Origin: Epiperipatus broadwayi
Lineage: Eukaryota > Onychophora > Udeonychophora > Euonychophora > Peripatidae
Assembly (NCBI GenBank): GCA_028023455.1
Contig: JAQFVV010012423.1
Span: 5,190,269 to 5,254,268, forward strand
Direction: 5' to 3'
DNA length: 64,000 nucleotides
Positions 36,180 through 50,700 of this stretch are shown in pieces. A model generated the notes under the pieces. It did no database searches. It saw nothing but the letters and a program-made list of their open reading frames with translations, and had not been told where the DNA came from. Every line of letters begins with the position of its first letter. Within the stretch, counting starts at the first letter, position 1. The position numbers and the translations under genes were made by a program.

Positions 36180-36612
36180 AAAAAATTAAAAAATAATATG
36201 TAAACAAAACTTTTTTAAATAATACTTTTTTGTAAATAGCCAACTAAAATGTACAAAATAATAAACAAAGTAATCTGCCTCTTGGTTAATTTGCCATTCT
36301 TGAAAAATTACTCAAGAATTTAGATCTGTTATAAAATAATTGGAAATTGAAGGAATATTGTCATTTCATAAAAGCATTTAGAGCCTTTTAATTTTTATGA
36401 TTTATTTGAGCCTCAAATGCTTTTGTGAAATAACATTCCTGCAATTTCCAATTGTTTTATAGCAAATCTAGAATCTTAAGATCTCTGATATTCTCTAAGA
36501 ATGATAAGTTAACCAAGAGGATGATTATGTTGTTATTTTGTACTTTTTAGTCAGTTATTTAGATAACAGCATCATTTAAAAAAAGTTTCTTTTTACATAT
36601 TTTTTTATTTTT
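36180..36612. repeat. Fold-back repeat, about 430 bp
   Basis: Arms of about 200 bp pair imperfectly around a centre near 36,395. Clear paired blocks include GGAAATTG...CAATTTCC and CTTGGTTAA...TTAACCAAG. The right arm has a small ATTCT-AGAAT hairpin after CTGAT, faintly like the hammerhead repeats, but no core box is intact. No coding capacity. Confidence 0.75.
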
Positions 36613-38179
36613 AACATTGGATGGATATTATGCTTCAATCTATTTAAAATTTATTCTCCACTATTAACATTAATGAAAAAAACAAAAAAAAAAGATCAAC
36701 CAAAAAATAAATTTATGCTAAAATTTAAAATCATTCTTACATTTGAGTTTAACAAATGATAAATGTCCTTGATTTAATTAAACTACCATTAATATTTTAT
36801 TTGCACAAAGGATTTTATTTTCACATATTTTAAATGTTTTTTGTTTTTTAGAAAATGACTAAATATTTTTCACCTTAAATTTTATTTGTCACTTTCTGGA
36901 TGATATTATTAAATCATTCTCACGTTGTTGTGTAAGTATACATATTTTTAAGCATGTATAATGTGAAATAATTTTATAAAGCTTTTATTTCATGAAGGAG
37001 AGAGAGGCCTTATCATATTTCTTTTATAACTGATCAAATGTGAATGCACAAAAGTGGTTGAAATAAAGAAGTAAAGAACAATACCACACTATTTATTAAA
37101 ATAAAAATAAATTGTAAGATCCATTATTAAACTGTGCCCTACCATTAACAAAATGTTAATTAAGAAAAAATCTTTATGGTCAGTTGTTGTCAGCTGGTTA
37201 AATTACTGGAAACTTCAAGATGGAAAGATTGTACCAAAAATGACATTAGAAATAATGTTTGAATTTTATCAATACTTGAAGTCTTATATAACAACTTAAT
37301 AAAGTAGAAAGCTAATTTAAAGAAAGGCTTAATAATTAATTTTAATCAAACTCAATTATTTTTTAAAAAATTGATATCATTTTAAGACATTGGTTATTTT
37401 ATTTTATTATCAGGTGTCAAATAAATCAAATAAAATAAAAAATGATTAATAATAATGAGTGCCTTTGATTTGATTAACATATATTTGATTAGCATATATT
37501 TAAAAAATATATAATTTTTAAGCTTAAGTACCATTTTTAATCACTATTCCTTGTGTATTTTCACTTACAACTGCAAAATATGGAATGTAAAACAAAAATT
37601 TAGGCAGTACAAAGAAGTTAAAAAATAAATATCTTAGAAATAATAAGAATAAAAATTAAAAAAATGAATAGATTCAACATGAAAATTTTTTTACTGATGG
37701 TAATGCAAAAATGAAAAAATTAACCTTTCCGTAGGTTGCTTCATTATTGGCCAAGAGAGAAATATTTTAATTTTTTAATATACATTAATTTTAGTTTCGT
37801 TTTCAAAAAGTATATTAATTATTTGTAATGTTAGGAAAGTAAACGAATGTTTTTTCAAAAATATTTTTTTTATTTTTTATTTTATAGAAATATTCAAAAG
37901 CAGAAAAATCAAAGAAAACATTAGGAACAAATTACAAGCAATGTAAATGTCATTTATATCCCTCCCAGATTTACCGTTACAAATTTTTAAAGAAATTTTT
38001 AGCAAAATTTTCAATTTACAATCGTGTAAAGTATATAATTTTTTAATAAAACCTTACTACTTTTGTAAAAGAACTATATTTTCAGCAGATAATCTATAAT
38101 ATGTATGAAAAATAATAAAAAAACACTCTAAAACATATATTTTCATTTTCAGCGGTGAAAAAATATTTATTGAAATCAT
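36613..38179. other. Gene-free AT-rich stretch
   Basis: I recognise nothing here. The minus-strand frame at 38,057-38,254 lies over the CCAAT-box promoter and is probably chance. Confidence 0.35.
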
Positions 38180-38180
38180 C

Positions 38181-38240
38181 AGCCAATAAGAATTGAGAAT
38201 AGATTGAAAATAGATTATCCAACCAATCAGCATTGGCCTT
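38181..38240 (+). promoter_or_regulatory. Cluster of three CCAAT boxes upstream of the exon
   Basis: CCAAT occurs at 38,183-38,187 (in AGCCAATAAG) and 38,223-38,227 (in AACCAATCAG), and ATTGG, its complement, at 38,232-38,236. Three boxes within 55 bp, spaced about 40 bp and then close together, is typical of NF-Y-bound promoters. They sit 65-120 bp upstream of the ATG at 38,304. Confidence 0.6.
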
Positions 38241-38303
38241 CTTCTTTTGTTCAACTTACAACCCTCCTAGTATTGATTTTTCACTTGTAAAATAATTCAA
38301 GAG

Positions 38304-38433
38304 ATGGCAGCATCTTACGGAACTTTTTCTAAAGTTTCCAATGGGTATGAATACGTCACCATAGCTCAAAAAATACCCGATTTAGAGCGATCCAAAGCCT
38401 TTGACGCAGCAATGCATTCAACCCTATTGAAAG
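38304..38433 (+). CDS. Probable first coding exon of an unidentified host gene
   Basis: ATG at 38,304 in context GAGATGGCA opens a frame beginning MAASYGTFSKVSNGYEYVTI and continuing AQKIPDLERSKAFDAAMHST then LLK. The first in-frame stop is at 38,436. A candidate splice donor AAAG-GTTAAA lies at 38,434, giving a 130-base exon in phase 1. CpG and GC are higher than in the flanks and amino acid use is balanced, unlike chance frames here. CCAAT boxes lie just upstream. I do not recognise the protein and no following exon could be placed. A complete 44-residue protein is the alternative. The donor is weak at position +3. Confidence 0.55.
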
Positions 38434-38867
38434 GTTAAATAGTGATGAATTAGTAGCATTTTTTTTTGTTTGTTTGTTTTTTAGAAATGAAAAAAAAAAG
38501 ACAGTCAATTTTTGACTGGAGAAAAAAAAATTGAAATAGATAATAAAATATTGAATTTTTCTATATTGTTATTTAAAAAAATGAAATCTTTGTGGTGATT
38601 GTGTTGGATATTACCTATGTTCTAGTATTATTATTTAAAAATTAGAAAAGTAATACTCCCAAAAATGAATTTAAGTAGGTATTTTTACTTTTAAAATAAT
38701 GAATATTATTACAATGATTTCATTTTTTTCTATGAAACTCTGCAAATATTACATACTTAAAATACTGAACTCATAATAGTAGTTTTATATAGTTTTCTTC
38801 ACATTTATATTTGTTATTATTTTTCAAATTACTGTCAGTAAGTTTTATTCAATTTATTATGCAAGAA
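38434..38867 (+). other. Possible start of intron 1, no exon seen
   Basis: AT-rich sequence without coding signal follows the candidate donor. No convincing acceptor plus conserved frame was found downstream to the end of the window, so a long intron or an isolated fragment are both possible. Confidence 0.3.
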
Positions 38868-38985
38868 TCTTCTTCTAAAGTTTTTTTTATCTCATGTGTC
38901 ATAGCATCAGCCGGGAAGTGAACCTGCTAAAAAGCAGCTGTCACTGACCTCTCAACCACTGATGCTTGATTCTTCTTCTAAAGTT
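38868..38985 (-). mobile_element. Short tRNA-derived SINE, copy 2, with target duplication
   Basis: A perfect 15-bp duplication TCTTCTTCTAAAGTT (38,868-38,882 and 38,971-38,985) flanks an element of about 88 bp. On the minus strand it has a tRNA-like head, B-box-like GGTTCACTTCCC, the shared end GCTATGACACATGAG and an A-rich tail. The middle, equivalent to the anticodon arm, is shorter than in copies 1 and 3. Confidence 0.88.
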
Positions 38986-39050
38986 GTTTATAAGAAACTA
39001 TCAAAAAGTAAACTTCATGTTACATTACATTCAATATATATATATATATA

Positions 39051-39217
39051 ATTAAAAAGGATTCGAACACAAACTTTCATGCTTCCTTCAGTCATTTACT
39101 TTATCTTATATAACTGTTATGCATGATCACATAAAATAAACTTGAAAGTCGGTGTTCAAATCCCCTTTAAATACACTTAGCTTAAAGTATATACAGTGTA
39201 CCTGTATTTAATATTAG
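39051..39217. repeat. Mini fold-back of the family 2 outer arms
   Basis: GGATTCGAACAC at the left and GTGTTCAAATCC at the right bracket about 90 bp. The right side continues into the family end ACCTGTATTTAATATTA. It contains no ribozyme region, so it is an internally deleted member. Confidence 0.7.
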
Positions 39218-40648
39218 AAATATATATATAGCTTTTTATTTAAGCTTATTTTTTCTAAATATTCACTGAGTAAATTATATTCACAATTTTTACCATTCTA
39301 TATAAATTATTCATACTAATACAAAAAAAATAATATTAGCATATTACTCTACGTACATATAAATGCTTCATTTTCCAAACTAACTGGCCGTTTCATTTGT
39401 CCATCAGTATTCCTCAGAGTTGAAAATACATAGTATCTGTAAAAACAGTTATTATAAAAATATTTTTATATTTATAAAACATTAAGACATTTAATTTAAT
39501 TTTGACTTTATATTTTTTATACTTTGCTTTTACTTAAACATTCATTTTATATTTAATTTAATTCTACTTTATCTTTTTATTCTTTTACTCTTTTATAGGT
39601 TTAAAATTTAAGTTGATTTATTGTCAATTTGTAATGATACATACATTTTTTTTTAATTATTGCATTAATAGCACTTTCACGTGCAGACATGATTATAAAT
39701 AGATGGACATATTCACACTCTTTCATCATACTTTTTGGCTGGTTACTGAAAAAGTTAATCCACTTGAATTTTTAAAAAAAAATTCAATGCAAAATGATAA
39801 AATTACTTTAAACACTATCTACGCTTAATAATGACTTTCTACTATTGTTTATCATACTTAATTAGTAGTTTATTTATTATTGGTTAGGAACTATTTATTA
39901 TTCAATAATAAAATATATTGTTTTAATTAAAAAATGTAAGTTGAACTACTTAATTTGCGTAAAACAAGTAAATGATCTTTGTTTTATTTGCGGCTATTTC
40001 ATAAAGATGTTTTCAATTCTTTAATAATTAAAAAAAAAAAATACATCATTATCATATATATAAAAGAATGATGTAAAGATTTTTTAAATCAAAACTTTGA
40101 AAGTAAAATTTTGTTGCTTGTTTTTTTATATATATATATTTACTAAAAATAAACTGTTGGAATTTGTACTTAAATAAATGTTAACTGAAAAATTATTTAA
40201 ATACTTTGGTATTTTTTATTATTACTTTGTTTGGGTAGCTTAAAATCTAAAGTACATAATAATATCAAATTAAACCGTAATAAAAAATGGTAATGCATAA
40301 AATTTATATTTTAAGCAGTGAAAACAAACGTGTCATCTAAATTATTGCATATAATGACCCTCCCCTCTCGAAACCGTCATTTCCAAATTCGGGATTTTAA
40401 TTATCTGTGGCTGAAAAAAATACTAAATAAAAAATTAATAATTAATAAAAAAGAAATTTTAGTTTTCTACATTTTATTTTTTTTGTTGTAGATCAACAAT
40501 AAGTAAATACCATTATGTGTGTGTATGTGTATTACGCATGCTTTCCAACACGTACACGCAGTACTAGTCAAAGCGAGACTGGTTCTCACCAGCCAATCAT
40601 CTGCAGTGCCATCTCTGAATCAAATTGTTGTGTTACATGTGACATAGT
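39218..40648. other. Gene-free stretch
   Basis: Mostly very AT-rich. A GC-richer patch with CpG at 40,530-40,620 contains CAGCCAATCA, a possible CCAAT box, but no coding frame could be attached to it. Confidence 0.35.
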
Positions 40649-41137
40649 TTATCTATTCACTACAAAAATTTTAAGTGTTGGCATGTCTGGATCATGAGAT
40701 ATAACATTAAATATGACTGTCACACATGATTGGTTCAATATGCTAGCATTAAATTTTGTTTTAAATGAGGTAAAACTGCTATTGAAATGATTGTCACAAT
40801 TCAAGTTGTATATGACAATGAAACCATGGGTTGGAAGAACATTTTCAAATGGTCTGCAAATTTTGTTATGGCAGGAAGAGAATGAAGACAATTTGTCAGT
40901 GATAATAAACATTCTGTTATGTTTCATGTCATAACTTATGATCTAGATATGCTACTGTCTTTTTTTGTGGTGAATAACTAAAGTATGTTGATATATAACA
41001 GTTGGAATAAATTCAGAGATATCCCTGAAATCATCTGGACTGCATTGCATATGCATATAAACAGTTACCCATATAAATTTAAGCATGTTTTTAAAATGCA
41101 TATCACTATTATTTTCTAATTTCACTATTAACAACAT
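40649..41137 (-). pseudogene. Unidentified long frame with two stops, possible decayed gene
   Basis: One minus-strand frame stays open for about 160 codons except for two TAG codons three codons apart (40,952-40,954 and 40,943-40,945). In such AT-rich DNA, stops would normally occur every 15-20 codons. The later part reads MKHNRMFIITDKLSSFSSCH and ends DPDMPTLKIFVVNR. No domain is recognised. It may be a relic of a transposon or host gene, or chance. Confidence 0.25.
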
Positions 41138-41963
41138 GACTTAAAACTATTTGTCTCTTCTCAAAATAAAATTACAAAAAAAATAATTCATAATTTCAAA
41201 GCAATAATAAATCATTGAATATATTCACTCTGAAAAAAAATATAAAAGTTTCATTGAGAGAGAGAGAGGGAAAAAAAGAATAGTAGAAACATATAGTATT
41301 TTATTTTTTATTCATTAGATGTGTTTTTAAAAAAATTGTAAAGATAATCAGAAATTCAGTGTCTGTGAGATTATAATTCTTTTCACCAATAGTAAGAGCT
41401 GCATTATATTACAATCTTTTTTTTAATTTTATAATTAGCATATTGATATTCATCTGATCAAACCACATTAAACTAAGATCCTATTCTCTAGATAAAAATA
41501 ACCAGATACCCATTACCCCTCCTGATTGTATAGATATCTATATTCTGTGGACTGCCTGCCTAAAAAAATCTTAAACCCACATTTCAAGGTTTAACCATTC
41601 CATTTGAATTCTAGGTTACAGATATGACAGGTGTACATATTAACGTATCTTTACACATATATTTTAGTGAGCATCCTAGATGTAAAGTGTCCTGCATTTT
41701 TTATAATAAACAGTCTAATATAAAAACCTCTAGGAAATACAGGGAATTTAAAAAATAAAAACCAATTCATTAATAAAACTATTATTCCAAATTCAAGCAG
41801 CTTAATATTACATTAAAAAAATATATATAAGTTTAGATTTGTATAAATGTATTTATGCTATAACATCAATAAAAATTTCTTCACTAAATAGGCTATAGTC
41901 ACCAAACCAATATGGTATATTTTTGGTCTATTCAAAATCCTTTTGGTTAAGATTTTTCTAGAT

Positions 41964-42094
41964 CAACTACATGACTTTTTTTTAAGTGTCATAGCATCGG
42001 CTGGGATGCAAACCTGCAACCCGGGCAACTGCCTGCAAGTGTGAGGCAGTCATGCTGACCTCTCGACCACCAATGCAAGACAACTACATGACTT
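41964..42094 (-). mobile_element. Short tRNA-derived SINE, copy 3, with target duplication
   Basis: A perfect 14-bp duplication CAACTACATGACTT (41,964-41,977 and 42,081-42,094) flanks an element of about 103 bp. On the minus strand GCATTGG and CCGATGC pair as a 7-bp acceptor-like stem. GGTGGTCGAGAGG resembles a class II tRNA D arm and GGTTTGCATCCC a B box. The element ends GCTATGACACTT followed by eight A. It is the copy with the clearest tRNA fold. Confidence 0.9.
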
Positions 42095-43445
42095 TGGTAC
42101 AAAATTCTGACCAATGTTTCTGTTTTGATGCACTTTAAGAAACAATTTTTAATAAGAATTTTAGCTACAATAGAGAGATAAAAAAGGAATACCCATGTTC
42201 ATAAACAATTTTTAAAAATCCTTTTTGTGGAATTATTAAGCTTATATTTGGGTGAGAATTTGAAACTACACTACCATATCAACAAAATAGTAATTATACA
42301 GTTAGTAATTTGAATGCCATGTGATATTTGAGTTTCAATGTGATATGTTTTGTGAAATAATCAGTATAGCTGAATTATCATATCAAAAATAGGCAAATTA
42401 GTAAATTGTTTAAAATATTAGGACTTATCCTTTGTTAGAACCCAAGCTGTGTCATGTTTTGATAGTATATATTTTAAACTCTACTTATTCATTCATTCAA
42501 TCTGATTAAAAATAGATGGAATATGCATACCACCTTAATCTTTTTTTTTATGTCTAAATCTTGATAGAAATCTTTATATATTTTTAAATGATTTACAAAT
42601 TATTCCTTAAATTTTATACTGTACTTCTAAAAGTCAAAGATAACACTTGTTATTAGTTAAAGAATTTACTGACTTTGGTTTTTTTAGTTTTTTTTTAACT
42701 GCTCATTATTTATTGATCATTTCTTATGTTGATTCTATAAAATACAGACAAATATTCGTTAAATGAATATTTAAAGTAAAATTAGAAATGATTTAAATAT
42801 TGATTAATTAAGTAATATTTCTTGATGTTTTTTGAAATATTATAAACTATTTAAAATTAAATAAAATGATTTCTCACTAATACAAATCTAACAAAAATCT
42901 AATTTTTAATGATACAAATAAAAATTATTTCTGTCTATGCAAGAATATTTATGTTAATGGACATGAACAGTAATTATAATTTTTTTTAATATGTTTATGT
43001 TAAAGAGATTAAGAAAAAAATTATTTGAGAAGTTATTTTTGAACCTACTTTGTTTTAATGATGTAGATTAAACAACAATAATTGTCATCCATCTGTATAT
43101 TCAGTAATTTGTTTATAAATACTGAGACTAATTTACCTAAAAAGCATAATGATATAGAAGGTTAATTACTAACGGTCTTCTTGCTGTTTGAATTTGTCTC
43201 CCAGATTGAATATGCATGAATCTGCATATGGAGCCCCATGGTCAAATGTATAGTAGAGCTTACAATACTTTCTGTACCTTATGTTACTGTATCATTAATC
43301 ACAAAACATATTTTATAAACAATCTATATGTTAAGTTATTCTATTTGTACATATAAACAAGTGACAGAAATTTGCTATCATTGATATACATATTTTCTTT
43401 ATACCAAAGCATATATATATATATATATATATATATATGGTATAT

Positions 43446-43497
<52 letters not shown>

Positions 43498-45099
43498 ATG
43501 TAAAGAGAGCAAGAGACGCACAGATAAAACAAACATGGTGCCAATAGAAATATTAGTAGTATGTTATATAGTGCATATATTATTTGAAATATTAATCCTA
43601 ATAAAAACAAACCTATTTATTTTTATATATAAAGCCTATTTTTATATACATGTAAAACTAAAGACAATAGAATCTGCAGTTAAAAAAATACACATATATT
43701 ATCCCAAACTAATTTTAGAAGTAATAAAAGGAAAAAAATTATAGCATCATACAAGTAAGTATTTCATTTTCACTTGTTTTAAAAGATTGACAAATATTTT
43801 TGTTTAAAAAAACTATTTAGCAGAAATTCTAAAAATGGTTGATAAAGAACAAAGAAGGAAACAATTGGTCAGTTGAAACCTCAGGAAAAACTATAAGTAT
43901 ATTTTTATTTTTTTTTACAATTTATACCACCAAATTTTGTTTTGCTTAATATTTAACAATGGTTAGATTTTATTTTGCTTCCCTAAGATATTTAAGTTAA
44001 ATGACAGATGGAAAAAGAATTACTAGATTTATATGTTAGCTGCTTCACTTGAATGGCAACCTTCTTTGATTTTTGGAGAATTTTTATAAGACACAATTTT
44101 TAAAAAAAAACCTCAATTATAAAAAAATGTAGCTTATGTTATAAAAAAAATTTTAAATACCAAAGAATGTAATAAAGCTGAGAAAATCATTACATATTTG
44201 AAATATTAAAAAAATAAGATTTTAACATTTTTTAAATTATTATTTTTATGGTTTTTTTTTTCAGAATTTCTTAATTTTAATAGATAAATTTTAATGTTTT
44301 ATTATTAACAGGTTCATTACATTCCTCATAAAATTTCCAATAAAACGATATATAAAACATGATTTACCTATAATAATCTATTAGCCATCAGAAAAGAAAC
44401 TTATTAAAACCTTTTTATTTTTACAAAAAAACTTCATAAAAGATGTTTTCTTGCAGGAGTCTGTATATACTAAATAAATAAAATATAACAGAGAAGAATA
44501 AGTTATTCTAAATATTCATGCTGTAAATGATTTATATTTTACAGATGGAGTAGGTAAACAGAAAAGAATTTCATACAATGTAGAATTTTAATCATAATAA
44601 TGCTCTTTTTAAAATCTGTCTTATTTTTTATATTAAAAAATATTCTATTTTGTTAGGTACAATCCAGTTAAAATCTAAGATCAAGTAATTATTAGAAAAT
44701 GATTGCTTATAAATAATAAAATGTTACTGTAGCCATGCAATAAATTAAACATATAAATAAAAATGTAGATATTATTTGCTTAATAAAACTATTTATGAAT
44801 CATCATCTTCTGATCACAAAATTGAAGCATATATACAAAAAATTAATGAATGAAGCTGAAGAAGCTAAGTAAAGCAGAGTTTGAAGACATCTTAATTTTT
44901 GTTGACAACCAATAATTCAATCTCTCAGAGTAATTTTTCTGTGTGATTATTACTCGATATAGCCCCCAAAAAATTTTATAGTCCTTTTTAAGCAGAAAAT
45001 ACATGTTGAATGTTATAAAACTTCTAAAAGCACTGCTTAGGTGACCAAATACTGGGTAACATAAAAAGTATTATTTTATTTATGTACAACTTCATATAT
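42095..45099. other. Gene-free AT-rich stretch with TA microsatellites
   Basis: (TA)n runs at 43,410-43,437 and 43,447-43,488, the second ending in a short TG run. No gene or repeat family recognised otherwise. Confidence 0.4.
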
Positions 45100-45443
45100 A
45101 TATAAACCTGAATTATCTGCATTTGGTATCTGCTATTAAGTTGTATAACTAATCTTGCCACTCTGTCTGATACACCATCAATCTCCACAATATTGTTCTT
45201 CCACTTTTTATTTATAATGAATCCTACTCCACTTGTATTTCCAATATTTGTGCCTTTATAATAGAATATATGTCTACTTTTTAAATCAATTGTCTCTTCA
45301 CCTTTTTTTCTAACTTCACAAAGTCCAATAATATCCCATTTAATATAAGAAAGTTCTTCTTCTAATTCTTCCAATCTTCCTTCACTTGAAAGTGATCTGC
45401 AGTTGTAAGTACCTAAATAAAAAGTTATATGGCATCCATTCAC
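45100..45443 (-). pseudogene. RTE-like LINE endonuclease, N-terminal fragment
   Basis: The frame begins near the first strand of an apurinic-type endonuclease: LGTYNCRSLSSEGRLEELEE contains the catalytic Asn region. IIGLCEVRKKGEE carries the catalytic Glu. SGVGFIINKKW and DRVARLVIQL follow in the usual order. Homology stops at QIIQVY, where YAPT would continue, and unrelated sequence follows. The reverse transcriptase is missing here and is not a continuation of the 48.5-kb copy, which lies on the wrong side. The frame is intact over about 110 codons, so the copy is fairly young. Confidence 0.85.
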
Positions 45444-48068
<2,625 letters not shown>

Positions 48069-48460
48069 AAAGTGTCATCATGTTCATCACATAAATAATG
48101 ATTTATGGATTCTATGTTTTATTTAGAATTTATTTTCACTATATTTACTAATTTTATTACATTATTTATTTTATTGTACAAAAAATATTTAAATCCTATA
48201 CATCCTAATAATTTTTATAACAAAATAAAAAGTGCAAACGAATGCAAAGCAATTTTTGCTAAGATAATTGTTAAATATAACAATTAATTAATGTGACACT
48301 ATACTCACAAAAAAATGTTATTTTTCGAATGAAATTTTAGTTCATTCATAAAAATAAATATTAAAAAAAATCAAATAATTTATTGCTCAAAGTTCACAAG
48401 ATATTACCTTTTAAGAAAAATATTTTTCATATAAATTAACTTCATCGACTTATACAGTTA

Positions 48461-49400
48461 GCCCACTGCAGGATGAAGGTATTTCCAAGTTCAATCCATC
48501 TTCTCTAATCTCTATCCTCTCTTCTCCACATCATCCATGACACTTTCTTATTTCATCCATCCATCTCACATGTTGTCTCTTTCTAGGTCTCTTACAATCT
48601 TTTGGAACCTAGTTTAAGATTTTAATTGTCCATCTACTATCATCTCTTCTAGAAATATGACCATACCAGCTCCACTTCAGTTTTTTTTTTAATTCTTTTA
48701 GTGATGTCAGTAACACCTGTTGTTCTCTTGCCTCGTATTGTGTTTTTGATGTCTTCTTGGTTACTCGTAACATGCATCTTTTCATACTTCTTTGAGTAGG
48801 CTGAAGTTTCTGTATGGCTTTTCTATTAAGTGTCCAAGTCTCAGATCCATAAACAAAAACTGGTAAACATATTTACTAAAAACTTTCATTTTCAAACACA
48901 TAGACATATTTTCTTTTAATATTAAGTTATTTCTGCCAAAAAGCACTCCAACCAAATTTAATTCTATGATTAATTTCTTTCATTATGTTACCATCTGCAG
49001 AAATAATCTGACCAAGGTATTTTTAGTTGATATCTTCTTCTAACACATCATAATCCATCTTTATTTCATCTTTTGAGAAAATCCATTGAAAATTATTTTA
49101 TTCTTTTTAACATTTACTTTCAGTCCTACTTTCTTACCATTATGTGATAAACCTTGCAACATTTCCTGAAGTTCTGAAGCATTATTTGCAAAAACAATTA
49201 CAGCATCTACAAAATCTAAATGACTTAAATAACCTCCATTTTTCTTTTTTTCTTTTAGCTTCTCATTTTAATCTATAAAATCATTCTTGTAGCACTACTG
49301 TAAAAGTTATGGAGTCATCCTACCTTACACCTTTCTCAATATTAACCTTTGTAGTATCATTATGCAATCCTTAATGTTGCCTTGCATTTTTATAAATATT
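48461..49400 (-). pseudogene. RTE-like LINE reverse transcriptase, C-terminal half, frameshifted
   Basis: Read on the minus strand in several frames: FVDAVIVFANNASELQEML near 49,180-49,225 (YADD motif decayed to VDAV), KYLGQIISADGNIMKEI near 48,980-49,025, and YGSETWTL near 48,835-48,855. Then come DACYE-like residues and a WMDE-like end near 48,560. These are the usual landmarks of RTE-type elements. It is 5'-truncated with several frameshifts. It is closely related to the 10.9-12.0 kb relic. Confidence 0.85.
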
Positions 49401-50700
49401 TTTTAGAATATGTCAGCAAATCATATTTTAGAGGAAACTGAAAACATTTCAATTGAATTGATGCATTTAAGGACCTATTGGAATATGAGAAATTATAAGA
49501 ACTCTAGCATTTTAAGATTAAATGAGTAAGGTCTATTACTGAATTTCTTAGGTTATTAAGTTGAAAAAATATGTATTGTTGCATAATTTATCAAAGTTAA
49601 GAGTTATAAAAAAAATTATATATGCACCTATTTTTAAATTGAATTCCTAGCTAGGAAGACCTTATGGGTTTAAAAAACTTATAACAATTACACAATAGTA
49701 ACATTAACCTGGTGTATGACTATATCTACTGACTTGTAAACATGAGATAGGACTATAATGTTTTTTTTAAACTAAAGTGTATTTTAATGACTATATCATT
49801 TTTGGAATAAAAGTAGTTTTTTTCCAAAATGAGATTTATTTTGAAAAGTAGCTATTTGAGAATACATGTAAATCTAATAAATTAATATGTCTATCTCAAA
49901 AGTAATTAGTGCATTCTCTCACTATCAATGTTAACCCATCATAGGATAAATTATCAGATAAAAATCTGGAATATTAGGAAGAACTGCTTTTGAAGCTCTT
50001 TAAAATGAATGAACTAATTGTTATAACAGTATAAGATCCTTTATAATAAAATAACTATACCTATATTGAAAGGATAGTAAATATTAGCACTTTTAGGCTG
50101 ATTCCTATATGAGTATTCTGAGAACTTAGAAACACACTCCAAAACCATAATGAATATCTTCTTTTTAAATATTATCTTCTATTACATATTTACTTATAAA
50201 CTATATATTTGTATAACTAGTCTGTGCAGAGCATACTGCCTGAAAAGAAAAAAAAGCAAAGATTTGGAAAGAAAATAATTTCAGATAATTTAATTTAATC
50301 TTTTAACCAATAAAAAGGTTAGAGCTCGTGGTATTATGTGGTAAAAATGAATTGAAGGATACACTAATAAATAGAAAAAAAAAAAAAAACTTACAAAAAA
50401 ACTACCAATTCCTTTTTTCAGTTTATCACAATACAAAATAGGATCATAGTTTTGATAAATTCAAACTAAATGAAGCATCACCTTTGTATTTGATATTGGC
50501 TATATATATATAAGATTATTGAGTGCTGTAAGATGAAGTAAAGATTTGAATGTATGAATTAGAATCACAAATATTGGCAATATGGAGTTGTCTATTATTC
50601 CTTAAAGTCACTATAATCTTTGCACTGGTGATATCACCATTAGCTTCTGAATATTCTGGATATAATGGAATCTAATGATAGAAGGCTATTATTTTTTTCT
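49401..50700. other. Gene-free AT-rich stretch
   Basis: I see no gene or repeat family. Confidence 0.35.

Noticed and set aside
38057-38254. Divergent minus-strand gene at the CCAAT cluster
   Set aside because: The frame starts without ATG, overlaps the promoter boxes and has no recognisable domain.
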